Positions 18,144-26,695 of a stretch of 64,000 nt of DNA are shown piece by piece (the first letter of the stretch is position 1; each line of letters starts with the position of its first letter). This stretch comes from Okeania sp. SIO2B3 (lineage in GTDB: Bacteria; Cyanobacteriota; Cyanobacteriia; Cyanobacteriales; Microcoleaceae), in assembly GCF_010672525.1 (NCBI RefSeq), contig NZ_JAAHGH010000007.1, positions 199,058-263,057 on the forward strand, given 5' to 3'. A program made the position numbers and the translations under genes. Under the pieces are notes generated by a model. It did no database searches. It saw nothing but the letters and a program-made list of their open reading frames with translations, and was not told the DNA's origin.

Positions 18144-18926
18144 ATGGAAACTAATACTAACAAATTTAATTCAAACATTATTCGACAGTGGGCTAATTTA
18201 ATAGGAATTCTTGCTGCTTTTTTTCTGAATGTTTATGTTAATCTTGCACCTCCTGGTGGCAAAACTATTGGTGAAATTTCTAATACTGTATTTCAGGATG
18301 TTTTGATTATTCCGGCTAGTTATGCTTTTGCAATTTGGGGATTAATTTATTTAGGTTTAATTAGTTTTGGAATTTATCAAGTATTACCAGCCCAAAGAGA
18401 AAATCAAATTTTACAGAGATGTGGATATTTTTTAGTAGGTGCAAGTCTGGCACAAATAGTTTGGGTGTTTTTATTTCAATATCAATTATTTACTCTTTCA
18501 GTTTTGGCAATGTTAGGAATTTTAGGCTGTTTAATTTGCCTATATCTAAGTTTAGGAATTAGTTATGAAAGAGTGCCTAAAAAAGATAAATGGTTAGTTC
18601 ATCATCCCATCAGTATATATTTTGCTTGGATTAGTGTCGCAACGATTGTGAATATAGCAAGTGCCTTACATTATTTAGGCTGGAATAAGGTGGGGCAAGT
18701 TGCCATAATTTGGACAATTATTATGTTGATAATTGGAGCAATTATTGCAGCAATTATTAATATACAAAAGCAAGATATAGCTTATCCTCTAGTATTTGTT
18801 TGGGCATTTATAGCCATTGTAATTCGTCATTTAGATATGCCAATAATTGCAGTTACTGCTGGAATTTTAACTTTAGGATTGGTAGTTTTAGTTTGTGTAA
18901 AAATTGCCTCATTCAGATTAAAATAG
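18144..18926 (+). CDS. TspO/MBR-like multi-pass membrane protein
   Basis: The product has about 260 residues with seven or more hydrophobic helices. PASYAFAIWGLIYLGLISFGIYQ and WISVATIVNIASALHYLGW resemble the tryptophan-rich sensory protein/TspO superfamily, whose members bind porphyrins or related ligands in membranes. It is longer than classical five-helix TspO (~160 residues), so it belongs to the extended subgroup and the function is uncertain. The ATG at 18144 was chosen because the upstream TTG at 18081 lies inside a dispersed TGTTTGCGGAGCATTCCG repeat. Confidence 0.7.
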   Translation: METNTNKFNSNIIRQWANLIGILAAFFLNVYVNLAPPGGKTIGEISNTVFQDVLIIPASYAFAIWGLIYLGLISFGIYQVLPAQRENQILQRCGYFLVGASLAQIVWVFLFQYQLFTLSVLAMLGILGCLICLYLSLGISYERVPKKDKWLVHHPISIYFAWISVATIVNIASALHYLGWNKVGQVAIIWTIIMLIIGAIIAAIINIQKQDIAYPLVFVWAFIAIVIRHLDMPIIAVTAGILTLGLVVLVCVKIASFRLK

Positions 18927-19312
18927 AATTAGGTAGTAAGCATTTCCTGACGGAATGCTCCGCAAACAGCAGTTCAGTGGTCAGCTTTGTGTAAAAGGGA
19001 TGAGCAACCTCTGCTAAAATTAAACGACTTGCTCGCGCGTCGGGGATATTTTACCGAATAATTAAGGTTTAAAGCCTCTCATTTATTTAAAGGAGAAACA
19101 ATAAATTAATTTCCCCTACCGCATCAATCCTATCCGTTTTCAAGCAAAGATAATTATTAATTATTAATTATTAATTATTAATTATTAATTATTAAGGGAC
19201 TGCTCTGCAAACAGATACAATTATCTATGCACTAACTTTTTAAGCTAATAGCTAATAGCTAATAGCTGATAGCTAATAGCTAGTTAAATTAAGTAAAATT
19301 TGAAAAAATAAT
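18927..19312. other. Intergenic region made of repeats
   Basis: It contains a TGTTTGCG-type repeat in inverse orientation (18935-18990), a TTACCGAATAATTA-family element (19051-19194) and an AGCTAATAGC run (19240-19285). Confidence 0.6.
19051..19194 (-). repeat. TTACCGAATAATTA-family element
   Basis: It opens TTACCGAATAATTAAGG, continues through GCCTCTC and ATCCTATCCGTTTTCAAG, and ends in a (TAATTAT)n tract. It is inverted relative to the copy at 6425. Confidence 0.6.
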
Positions 19313-19999
19313 ATGGCAAGAGGAGAGCAAATATATACTCTTAGAGAGTTTCTAAATATAGATGGTGTTTACGAACATCATGGCATTGACTATGGCGATG
19401 GAACAGTTATTCATTATCGCAAAGGTACAGAAACTATTGAAAGAACTTCTAAAGAATATTTTACTGATAGAAGAAAAGTTTATGTAAAACGTTACCCAGT
19501 TCGTTATATTGCTGATACAGTCATTCAAAGAGCAGAAAGTAGATTAGGAGAAAGAAAATATAATATTGTTTTTAATAATTGCGAACATTTTGCTACTTGG
19601 TGCATAACTGGAGTTAGTCACAGTCAACAGGTAAAAAACTTTATTCCTCTGCTTTATCACATTAATGTTGAGCAAATATCAGAACCAATTAAGCAAGCAA
19701 TTTTGGGAGTAAAAACTGACTTAGATACTGCTAAATTAGTCAACAAAGCTTTAGCAGACATAAAAATAGCTTGGGAAAATATTCAACCAGAATATAAACA
19801 ACTTAAACAGGAAATAAATACCTGGCAAAAAGTAGCAGTGGCGGCGATGAAACAAGACCGGGAAGATTTAGCTCGTGCCGCCCTAATGCGTAAGCAAAAA
19901 CATCAACAACGTGCTGATGAATTAGAAGCTAGTTTGCAGAAATTGGCAACCATGACAGAAACACTTTTAAGAAGTCAAGATTTAATTGGTAAAAGTTGA
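19313..19999 (+). CDS. LRAT/NlpC-P60-like domain protein
   Basis: The 228-residue product has an LRAT-type domain in residues 10-110: His in YEHHGIDYGDGTVIHY (about 21-36) and the catalytic Cys in NNCEHFATWC (about 90-99). This matches the His-His-Cys arrangement of the permuted NlpC/P60 fold. The C-terminal half (about 130-225) is a charged, predicted coiled-coil helix region. Eukaryotic LRAT members are acyltransferases or phospholipases, while bacterial members are mostly uncharacterised hydrolases or acyltransferases. No signal peptide is seen, so it is probably cytoplasmic. The flanking DNA on both sides is repeat-rich. Confidence 0.75.
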   Translation: MARGEQIYTLREFLNIDGVYEHHGIDYGDGTVIHYRKGTETIERTSKEYFTDRRKVYVKRYPVRYIADTVIQRAESRLGERKYNIVFNNCEHFATWCITGVSHSQQVKNFIPLLYHINVEQISEPIKQAILGVKTDLDTAKLVNKALADIKIAWENIQPEYKQLKQEINTWQKVAVAAMKQDREDLARAALMRKQKHQQRADELEASLQKLATMTETLLRSQDLIGKS

Positions 20000-20035
20000 T
20001 TTTCTTTAATTAAAACTCCATCATAAGATGTATTA

Positions 20036-20262
20036 ACAATTAATAATTAATAATTAATAATTAATTATTAATTATTACCTTTTCTGTAATAGAAGGATTG
20101 GCTAAAAGGATTTTTTTTCTTCTCTTGGTAGATTGGATATGACGAGGAGACCTGCTCTGATCAGAGCCGCTCTGAAGATCGCCATCCCAGTCTACAGGAA
20201 ACTCCGCTTTTTTATCCATGAATGGAGAGGCTTTATACCTTAATTTTTTGCTAATAAATTTG
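20036..20262 (+). repeat. TTACCGAATAATTA-family element, long form
   Basis: A (TAAT)n lead, AGGATTGGCTAAAAGGA and TTCTTCTCTTGGT are followed by an inserted GC-rich hairpin segment (TGCTCTGATCAGAGC region) and a GAGAGGCTTTATACCTTAAT end. Confidence 0.55.
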
Positions 20263-20708
20263 TATGCAACGTCTGTAGGTCGTAGTAAAAATATAAATAA
20301 TTAACACATTAGGTGGCTAATAATTATCAAAAAGATTATTCCACCTGTGTTGATTACTTAATAATTGAAACTTTACCTAAGAAAAGCATTTTTTTTCATC
20401 GTTGGTATTATACTTTTTCTTTGTAACGATGCACTTATAGCAGTTTTAATCTCGGTAGACCAAAGTAGGGTTCAATAATTAATAATTAATAATTAATAAT
20501 TACAGCATATTTCGGGTAAATGAGGTACAGGGTAAATGATGAAAATATTGTAGTGCGGGCATCTTGCTCGCTTTGGGGTGTACCTCACGGGCAACGGGAA
20601 GCGCTGTAATAATTATCATCTTTTCTTAAGTGCAATTTCATAAATCAATGGTATTAAAAAGAATGGATTAGACTTTATTTTTAGTCAAATAGACATCATG
20701 GTTCATTA

Positions 20709-20909
20709 ATGGATAATTGATAATAGATAATTGATAATTACCTCTGGTTAAAACCGCTCTTGATTGAATATAAGGAAATATTATTTCTTCTCTTGGTCGA
20801 TTGGATATGGCGAGGAGACCTAGCCATCTCTCGACCACTTTTTTCCCCTTAAAAGGGTCGGCTTCAAGGCGCGAATTATTTAATTATTAATTAGTTAATT
20901 ATTCGGTAA
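20709..20909 (+). repeat. TTACCGAATAATTA-family element, long form
   Basis: It begins ATTACCTCTGGTTAAAACCG, has the GATATGGCGAGGAGACC core and closes with TTAATTATTCGGTAA. It is nearly identical in layout to copies at 35185 and 37557 and, inverted, at 32783. Confidence 0.65.
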
Positions 20910-21007
20910 AGTTTTTACTTCACTAAAATTATTGATAATATTATTTATTTTATCGTTGGTACAAGCTAATTAAAAAAAAATCATGGGAAGTTCATCTACA
21001 GTTATTA

Positions 21008-22960
21008 ATGTCTGAAAAACAGCGCCGTATATTCCGCAAAGAATCTTTAGAACGGCTTTCTTCCCCAGAAAAAATAGACCAATTAATGCAAGTAGTTACT
21101 CTCAAAGATTGGCTACCTTTAGCAACATTAGGTAGTCTAGTAATTTTGGGTTTACTATGGAGTATTTTCGGCAAAATACCTATTACTATTAGTGGAAAAG
21201 GAGTATTAATTCGCCCCCGACAAGTAATAGAATTTCAGTCAGCGATCGCTGGTAGATTACAATCTTTAAATATAGAAGATGGGCAGTGCATAAAAAAAAA
21301 TTATGTACTGGCAACTATCGATCCATCTCAGCTCAAAAAACAATTAGAATTACAACAGAATAAACTAACTCAATTAGAATCTCAAGCTCAAAATACTCAA
21401 CAATTACAAAATCAACGAACTCAACTCGAAATAGAAGCTTTAGCAGGGAAAAAAAACAGTTTAGAACAACGCTTGAAAGATACTCAGGCAATAGCACCAA
21501 TACTGCAAAACGATACTTTAAATGCCATCGGAGAACAACGTCAGAGTTTAGAAAAACGTTTGTCAGATCTAGAAACAGTAACTCCCGCATTAAAAGAGAA
21601 AAAATTAGAGGCGATCGCCAAACAAAAAACTAGCTTACAACAGCGTTTGCAAGATGCTAAAACACTAACTCCTGAGCTACAAGAAAAACAACTAGCAGCA
21701 CTCACTGAACAAAAAGTTACCCTGGAACAAAGTTTAGAAAATACCAAAGCTTTAACCCCTATTTTGCTTAATCAAAATGAAGTAGCATTACAACAGAAAC
21801 GAGAAAGTCTACTGCAACGTTTACAAGATGCACGAGAGTTAGCTCCTACTTTTGAAGAGAGACTAGAAAGACGTCAGGAATTACATGAACAGGGAGCCAT
21901 TTCTGAAAATATTCTATTACAAAGCAAACAAGAATATCAACAAAATCTGCAAAATATTACAGAAATAGAAGCAGAGTTAAAACAACTAGAAGTAGAGCGA
22001 ACAGAAACTATAGAAAAATATGCACAAAACCTCAATAATATCAAAGAAATTGAGACTAAATTAACAGAATTAAAAGTGCAGGAAGCAGAAGTTAATCAAC
22101 AATATTTAGACAACCTCAATACTATTAGAGAAATTGAAACCCAAATTCAAGGATTAGATTTACAAACAACCGAAACTGACGAACAATTTTTAGATAATAT
22201 CAACAAAATTAATGAAATAAAAGCAGATTTACAAGAACTCAAACTACGAGAAACAGAAACAAAGCAAAAATTTTTAGAAAATCAGAATACAATAACTCAA
22301 ATAAAAGCAGATTTACAAGATTTAGATACTCAGAGAAAACGTTTAGAACAAGAAAATTTAGAAGCAGTTAATACACGCAAAAATCAAATAGAAGAAGTTA
22401 AACGAGAAATTGCTCAATTAGAAAAACAAATTGCTGATAATAGCAAAATTCTTAGTCCTGTAGATGGATGTATTGTGGAAATTCAAACTACTCTCGGACA
22501 ATTTGTCAATCCAGGTACTACTCTGGGTAAAATTAATATCAAAGGAAAATCAGGAGAACTACAAGCAGTCAGTTATTTTGCTGTTTCAGATGGCAAACGC
22601 ATCACACCAGAGATGGAAATTTTAATCACTCCCGATACTGTAAAACGGGAAAGATTTGGTGGAATTATCGGCAAAATTATTTCTGTATCTGATTTTCCTG
22701 TAACAAAAGAAGGTGCAAACTTCGTAGTAGGAAATTCCGAAATAGTAGAAAATATTATCGGCGAAAATGGGGGGAAAATAGAAGCGATCGCTCAACTAAA
22801 ATTAGACCCTAATACCTTTAGTGGTTATCAATGGTCTTCTTCAAAAGGACCCCAACAAAAATTAACCGCTGGTACAACCACAACAACACGAGTACGAGTA
22901 GAAGAAAGAGCGCCTATTACTTTTGTTTTACCAATTTTAAGAGAGTGGAGTGGGATTTAA
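21008..22960 (+). CDS. NHLM-type bacteriocin secretion HlyD family adaptor
   Basis: The 650-residue product starts FRKESLERLSSPEKIDQLMQV (from about residue 9), the diagnostic N-terminus of the NHLM bacteriocin system HlyD protein, followed by one membrane helix (about 38-58). A very long coiled coil (about residues 110-480, rich in LKQLEVERTE and LQELKLRETE heptads) is flanked by the two half-lipoyl/barrel-sandwich segments (VIEFQSAIAGRLQSLNIEDG and SPVDGCIVEIQTTLGQFVNPG). Such adaptors bridge an inner-membrane ABC peptidase-transporter and an outer-membrane channel to export leader-peptide natural products. No NHLM ABC transporter, precursor peptide or maturase lies in the window, so this is an orphan. 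Confidence 0.8.
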   Translation: MSEKQRRIFRKESLERLSSPEKIDQLMQVVTLKDWLPLATLGSLVILGLLWSIFGKIPITISGKGVLIRPRQVIEFQSAIAGRLQSLNIEDGQCIKKNYVLATIDPSQLKKQLELQQNKLTQLESQAQNTQQLQNQRTQLEIEALAGKKNSLEQRLKDTQAIAPILQNDTLNAIGEQRQSLEKRLSDLETVTPALKEKKLEAIAKQKTSLQQRLQDAKTLTPELQEKQLAALTEQKVTLEQSLENTKALTPILLNQNEVALQQKRESLLQRLQDARELAPTFEERLERRQELHEQGAISENILLQSKQEYQQNLQNITEIEAELKQLEVERTETIEKYAQNLNNIKEIETKLTELKVQEAEVNQQYLDNLNTIREIETQIQGLDLQTTETDEQFLDNINKINEIKADLQELKLRETETKQKFLENQNTITQIKADLQDLDTQRKRLEQENLEAVNTRKNQIEEVKREIAQLEKQIADNSKILSPVDGCIVEIQTTLGQFVNPGTTLGKINIKGKSGELQAVSYFAVSDGKRITPEMEILITPDTVKRERFGGIIGKIISVSDFPVTKEGANFVVGNSEIVENIIGENGGKIEAIAQLKLDPNTFSGYQWSSSKGPQQKLTAGTTTTTRVRVEERAPITFVLPILREWSGI

Positions 22961-23028
22961 TTGTAAGGAAGAAGGAAGAGGGAAAAAGGAAGAAGGAAGA
23001 AGGAAGAAGGAAGAGAAAGTTTAGTTGT

Positions 23029-24093
23029 CTAACCTCTCAAGTGATTTGATATATATAGAAAATCATGGTTATTTTTCATATATTCTTTTGATTCGCTGGC
23101 TATATCTTTGTATGTATTACCTGTTTGAATATGCTTAAACTGAGCAATATAATCACGTTTTGAAATATGATTCATAAATAGTTGTGAATTCCAGTGAAGA
23201 TTAAGTCTATTCAAGCTTTCTATAATAACTAATCCTTGTTTCTTATTATTTCCACTGAGTTCCATTAAAGTTCTTGCTTCTAAAAGCAAGGCAGCTGCCA
23301 TAAACATCGGTTGCCTAAAATTATTTTTAAGTTCATTTTTTAAAATACGGACATAATTTAAGCAACTTTCAAAATCATTATTTAGATATTTTGAATACGC
23401 TGATGCAAACCATACATTTTTTATTTGATCTAGCCCAACTTTCGCAGCATTATCAACAAGATATTCATAATCTATCTTAGATTCAGATATACCTAGCAAA
23501 CCTGAACTATTCACTAAATATTCTCTCCAAATGATAGAAGCATTATGATAGTCTAAAATATCTCTAGGTAGAATAGTATTGTTTATTTCTTGCTTGACAT
23601 TATTCCATATCTCAAGAGATTGTTGATACTCTTTTAAATAAAAAAGAGATTTTCCATAGTGAACAGCAGCAATTTGAAAAATAGGATTAGAATTATCTAT
23701 ATTTTTAACAAAGGTTTCTAAATGTCTTCGTGCTTTTTTATAACAACCTTCTTGTAAAAAGTACAACGCGTAGTAATATTCTATATTTAATAACCCTTTG
23801 TTATTTTTTTCATCTTTCAATATTGAATGTGATATATCTAAAAGCTTTTTAATGTTCTTCCCCTCAGACCGCCAAAAATAAAAAGACGCTTCATATGGCA
23901 AATCTATAATCTCTGAGATAAGCACATTTTGTACATAATCATAATCTATATCCATTTTATCTCTACTAATCTGTTCTTTATGGAAAGGTTTAGTAACATC
24001 AGAAGGTACGATTATTGAAAGATTATAGGAATTATTAATTACTTTTGGTGCTTTAACCGAGAAAATCTTTGCCCTTTCCACATAGGTTTCCAT
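23029..24093 (-). CDS. TPR-like helical repeat protein of unknown function
   Basis: The 354-residue product is almost entirely alpha-helical and fits tetratricopeptide-like solenoids: segments such as ALYFLQEGCYKKARRHLETFVKNID and AAVHYGKSLFYLKEYQQSLEIW have TPR spacing of small and aromatic residues. No enzyme domain or membrane segment is seen, so a protein-interaction role is inferred. It lies convergent to the HlyD gene with about 70 bp between stops. Its composition is more AT-rich than its neighbours, which could indicate transfer. Confidence 0.55.
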   Translation of the reverse strand: METYVERAKIFSVKAPKVINNSYNLSIIVPSDVTKPFHKEQISRDKMDIDYDYVQNVLISEIIDLPYEASFYFWRSEGKNIKKLLDISHSILKDEKNNKGLLNIEYYYALYFLQEGCYKKARRHLETFVKNIDNSNPIFQIAAVHYGKSLFYLKEYQQSLEIWNNVKQEINNTILPRDILDYHNASIIWREYLVNSSGLLGISESKIDYEYLVDNAAKVGLDQIKNVWFASAYSKYLNNDFESCLNYVRILKNELKNNFRQPMFMAAALLLEARTLMELSGNNKKQGLVIIESLNRLNLHWNSQLFMNHISKRDYIAQFKHIQTGNTYKDIASESKEYMKNNHDFLYISNHLRG

Positions 24094-24541
24094 TCTGTAG
24101 GCGATCGTAGTGCTGGACGTATCTGTCCTAGTAGAGATGTAGCAATGAATATACTTATAGAAGTCACGATCGCTTTAGGTAAGGTACGACGTTAAAAAAG
24201 CGGTTAGCACTTAGCACTCAGCAGTAAGCTTTTAGAAGGGGAATGTTACTCCTCCGCGCACCTTCAGGTTTCTATAAACCCAAGTAGGGGTGATTCGCGA
24301 ATCACCCCTACAAGCTGATAACTGTTTGCAGAACATTCCAGTACGGAAATGCTAAAAGCTAATATCTAGTTAACTATTATAGCTCTTTGCGTAGGGAACA
24401 AGGAACAGAGAATCATGGAAGTTGACAAGGTAATTATTCTATGCTAGAAAAAGGTGGAAATTGGGAAAATCGCAAGAGTGTTTGCTCCCAAGATGTTGAA
24501 AATATCTGATTTCAAATAAACTCAAAATCAAAGAAAAGTCT
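24094..24541. other. Intergenic region before glyQ
   Basis: It holds an AGCAGTAAGC/TGTTTGCAGAACATTCC repeat block (about 24202-24370) and a short GGGGTGATTCGCGAATCACCCC palindrome centred near 24297. No gene is seen. Confidence 0.5.
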
Positions 24542-25441
24542 GTGAATTTCCAATCAGTCATAGCTACCTTAAATCAGTTCTGGAGCGATCGCGGCTGTCT
24601 CATCGCTCTACCTTATGATACTGAAAAAGGAGCAGGTACAATGAATCCCCACACATTTCTGCGGGCGATCGGTCCTGAACCTTGGTCAGTTGCTTATGTC
24701 GAACCCTGTCGTCGCCCTACTGATGGACGTTATGGGGAAAACCCCAACCGCTTCCAACACTACTACCAATATCAAGTCCTGATCAAACCTTCTCCCAATA
24801 ACATTCAGGATGTGTATCTCGACTCTCTCCGCGCTCTGGGGATCTGCCCAGAAGACCATGATATTCGTTTTGTAGAAGACAACTGGGAAGCTCCTACTCT
24901 TGGAGCTTGGGGAGTAGGTTGGGAGGTTTGGCTTGATGGCATGGAAATTACGCAGTTTACCTACTTTCAACAATGTGGTAGTATAGATTGCCGACCAGTG
25001 TGCATCGAAATTACTTATGGTTTAGAACGCCTTGCCATGTATCTCCAAGAAGTAGATGCGATTACAAAAATAGCTTGGACTGATAAGGTAACTTATGGAG
25101 ACGTTTATCTTCAGGGAGAAATTGAACAATGTACCTATAATTTTGAGGCATCTAATCCTGAGTTTTTATTTACCCTCTTTGGTCTCTATGAAAAAGAAGC
25201 TGAACAACTAACAAAACAAGGATTAGTTTTACCAAGTCTTGATTACGTTCTCAAATGTTCTCATAGTTTTAATTTACTTGATGCTAGAGGGGTAATTTCT
25301 GTCACCGAACGCACTCGTTATATTGGCAGAATTCGTAATCTAGCACGCAAAGTCGGTCAACTTTATTTACAACAACGGGAAAGTCTTAACTTTCCATTGC
25401 TGAAAGCTAACCCAGAAGGTCAGGCTAAAGCAGCAGCTTAA
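24542..25441 (+). CDS. glyQ: Glycine--tRNA ligase alpha subunit
   Basis: This 299-residue protein starts at GTG (GTG AAT TTC CAA TCA). The class II aminoacyl-tRNA synthetase motifs of the bacterial alpha2beta2 GlyRS alpha chain are clear: [19 protein letters not shown] (about residues 30-48), [19 protein letters not shown] (about 52-70) and [28 protein letters not shown] (about 143-170). It forms the catalytic subunit that charges tRNA-Gly. glyS is not adjacent, which is normal in cyanobacteria. Confidence 0.97.
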   Translation: MNFQSVIATLNQFWSDRGCLIALPYDTEKGAGTMNPHTFLRAIGPEPWSVAYVEPCRRPTDGRYGENPNRFQHYYQYQVLIKPSPNNIQDVYLDSLRALGICPEDHDIRFVEDNWEAPTLGAWGVGWEVWLDGMEITQFTYFQQCGSIDCRPVCIEITYGLERLAMYLQEVDAITKIAWTDKVTYGDVYLQGEIEQCTYNFEASNPEFLFTLFGLYEKEAEQLTKQGLVLPSLDYVLKCSHSFNLLDARGVISVTERTRYIGRIRNLARKVGQLYLQQRESLNFPLLKANPEGQAKAAA

Positions 25442-26129
25442 CGAAGTCAGAAGTCAGAAGTCAGAAGCGAGTGTGTAATTCTGAGGTCTCCTCAGAATGT
25501 AAGACAAACTTCATTTCAGTCAGAAGTTAACCCACCCCTCGCCCCTCCCCCTCCCAGCTATCCCTGATAAGGAACTCCTGAAACCCTTGTAGGAGGGTGG
25601 GGAAGAGGGGGAAGAGGGGGAAGAGGGGGAAGAGGGGGGAGTAAGAATTTTGTCTACAGTCCTCACTTATAGTGTATTTTTCAATACAATTTTCTCCCGA
25701 AAAAGCCGCTCCCAGACTTACCCATAACTTGTCTTTTTTGTCTACGTTTTATGTTAAGAAAGATGTTTATAAAGCATAGCCCTCCCAGGAGGGGAAGTAG
25801 GGGATTTGAGCAAGCCTCCAACAATCATTTTAACGAAGTCAGAAGTCAGCAGTTAACCCACCCCTCGCCCCTCCCCCTCCCGTGGAGGGGAAGTAGGGGA
25901 TTTGAGCAAGCCTCCAAAATCATTTCGTCTGAAAAGGCGGGGTTACGCGACCCAATTATAGCAGTGTACGCTGGTATATTTGCAAATTGCAGGAGGTGTC
26001 CAATCGCTAAAATATTAATATTATTGGCATTTTTTCCCCCTATTGCCTGTTGCCTGCGCACAGCGCTATATTTTGATAAACTTAAACTTTGAACAAACAA
26101 GAAAGCAAAAACTACCACCAGAGAAAGAA
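25442..26129. other. Intergenic region with purine-rich and direct repeats
   Basis: A long G-rich run (25594-25641, GGGGGAAGA units) and direct copies of AGTAGGGGATTTGAGCAAGC (25798 and 25884) within C-rich CCCCTCCC stretches are present. No gene is supported; one short frame runs through the repeats. Confidence 0.55.
25594..25641 (+). repeat. GGGGGAAGA tandem tract, potential G-quadruplex
   Basis: At least five runs of four or more G are spaced by AAGA over 48 bases, giving strong purine asymmetry and the pattern expected of a G-quadruplex. Confidence 0.6.
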
Positions 26130-26606
26130 ATGGAAATCAGAGAATATTTAGAACCAATAGCTGACATATTCCGCAATTTCGGTACGCCAGAACCAATTGT
26201 ACATTGGGGACATCCATTGATGATGGCGATCGTTGTATTTGTTATGGGTAGCTTTGTGGGTTTTACTGGATGGCGCAGACGAGTAGTTACTGATGAAGCC
26301 ATAGCTGTTGAAAGTGCCTCTAGCCACCGTAAGATGGCATCATTTATGTTTTTATTTATGGCATTAGGTTATACCGGTGGAATATTATCTCTAGTGATGC
26401 AGGAACAGCAAATATTTGAAAGTCCTCATTTTTGGACTGGTTCAGCAGTATTAGCATTACTGGCAACAAATGGTTTTATCTCCCTAACAAAATTTGGTGG
26501 AAATCAAGCTGTATTGCGTACTGCTCATGCTTATCTTGGTAGCATCGCACTTTGTATCATGTTTGTTCATGCAGTGTTGGGTTTAAGACTTGGTTTAGCT
26601 ATCTAA
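26130..26606 (+). CDS. DUF4079 family membrane protein
   Basis: The 158-residue product (from the ATG at 26130, where the conserved sequence MEIREYLEPIADIFR begins) has four predicted helices, at about residues 29-46, 68-90, 103-118 and 132-152. The pattern is HPLMMAIVVFVMGSFVG and LGSIALCIMFVHAVLGLRLG. DUF4079 proteins are conserved in cyanobacteria and plants and recall cytochrome b561/ferric reductase-like bundles with histidines on helices; here His at HWGHP, SSHRKM and AHAYLG are candidates. The function is unknown and a redox role is an inference. A longer frame from 26043 is not used because it lacks conservation. Confidence 0.75.
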   Translation: MEIREYLEPIADIFRNFGTPEPIVHWGHPLMMAIVVFVMGSFVGFTGWRRRVVTDEAIAVESASSHRKMASFMFLFMALGYTGGILSLVMQEQQIFESPHFWTGSAVLALLATNGFISLTKFGGNQAVLRTAHAYLGSIALCIMFVHAVLGLRLGLAI

Positions 26607-26695
26607 ATTTTGAATCCATAAGCAATTTTCCCTTCTGCCTTCTGCCTTCTGCCTCCTGCCTCCTGCCTTCTTCCTTCTTCCTTCTTCAATAAAAT

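Larger units (their letters stand above)
20000..21007. other. Repeat-rich intergenic region
   Basis: It contains two large TTACCGAATAATTA-family elements (20036-20262 and 20709-20909) separated by AT-rich sequence. No gene is supported. Confidence 0.6.

Noticed and set aside
24094..24541. Riboswitch or T-box in the glyQ leader
   Set aside because: The leader holds a dispersed repeat and a palindrome but no T-box specifier or anti-terminator pattern that could be recognised.
25751..26092. 113-codon frame before the DUF4079 gene
   Set aside because: It reads through direct C-rich repeats, so its apparent repeats (SRGFEQAS) come from the DNA repeats.
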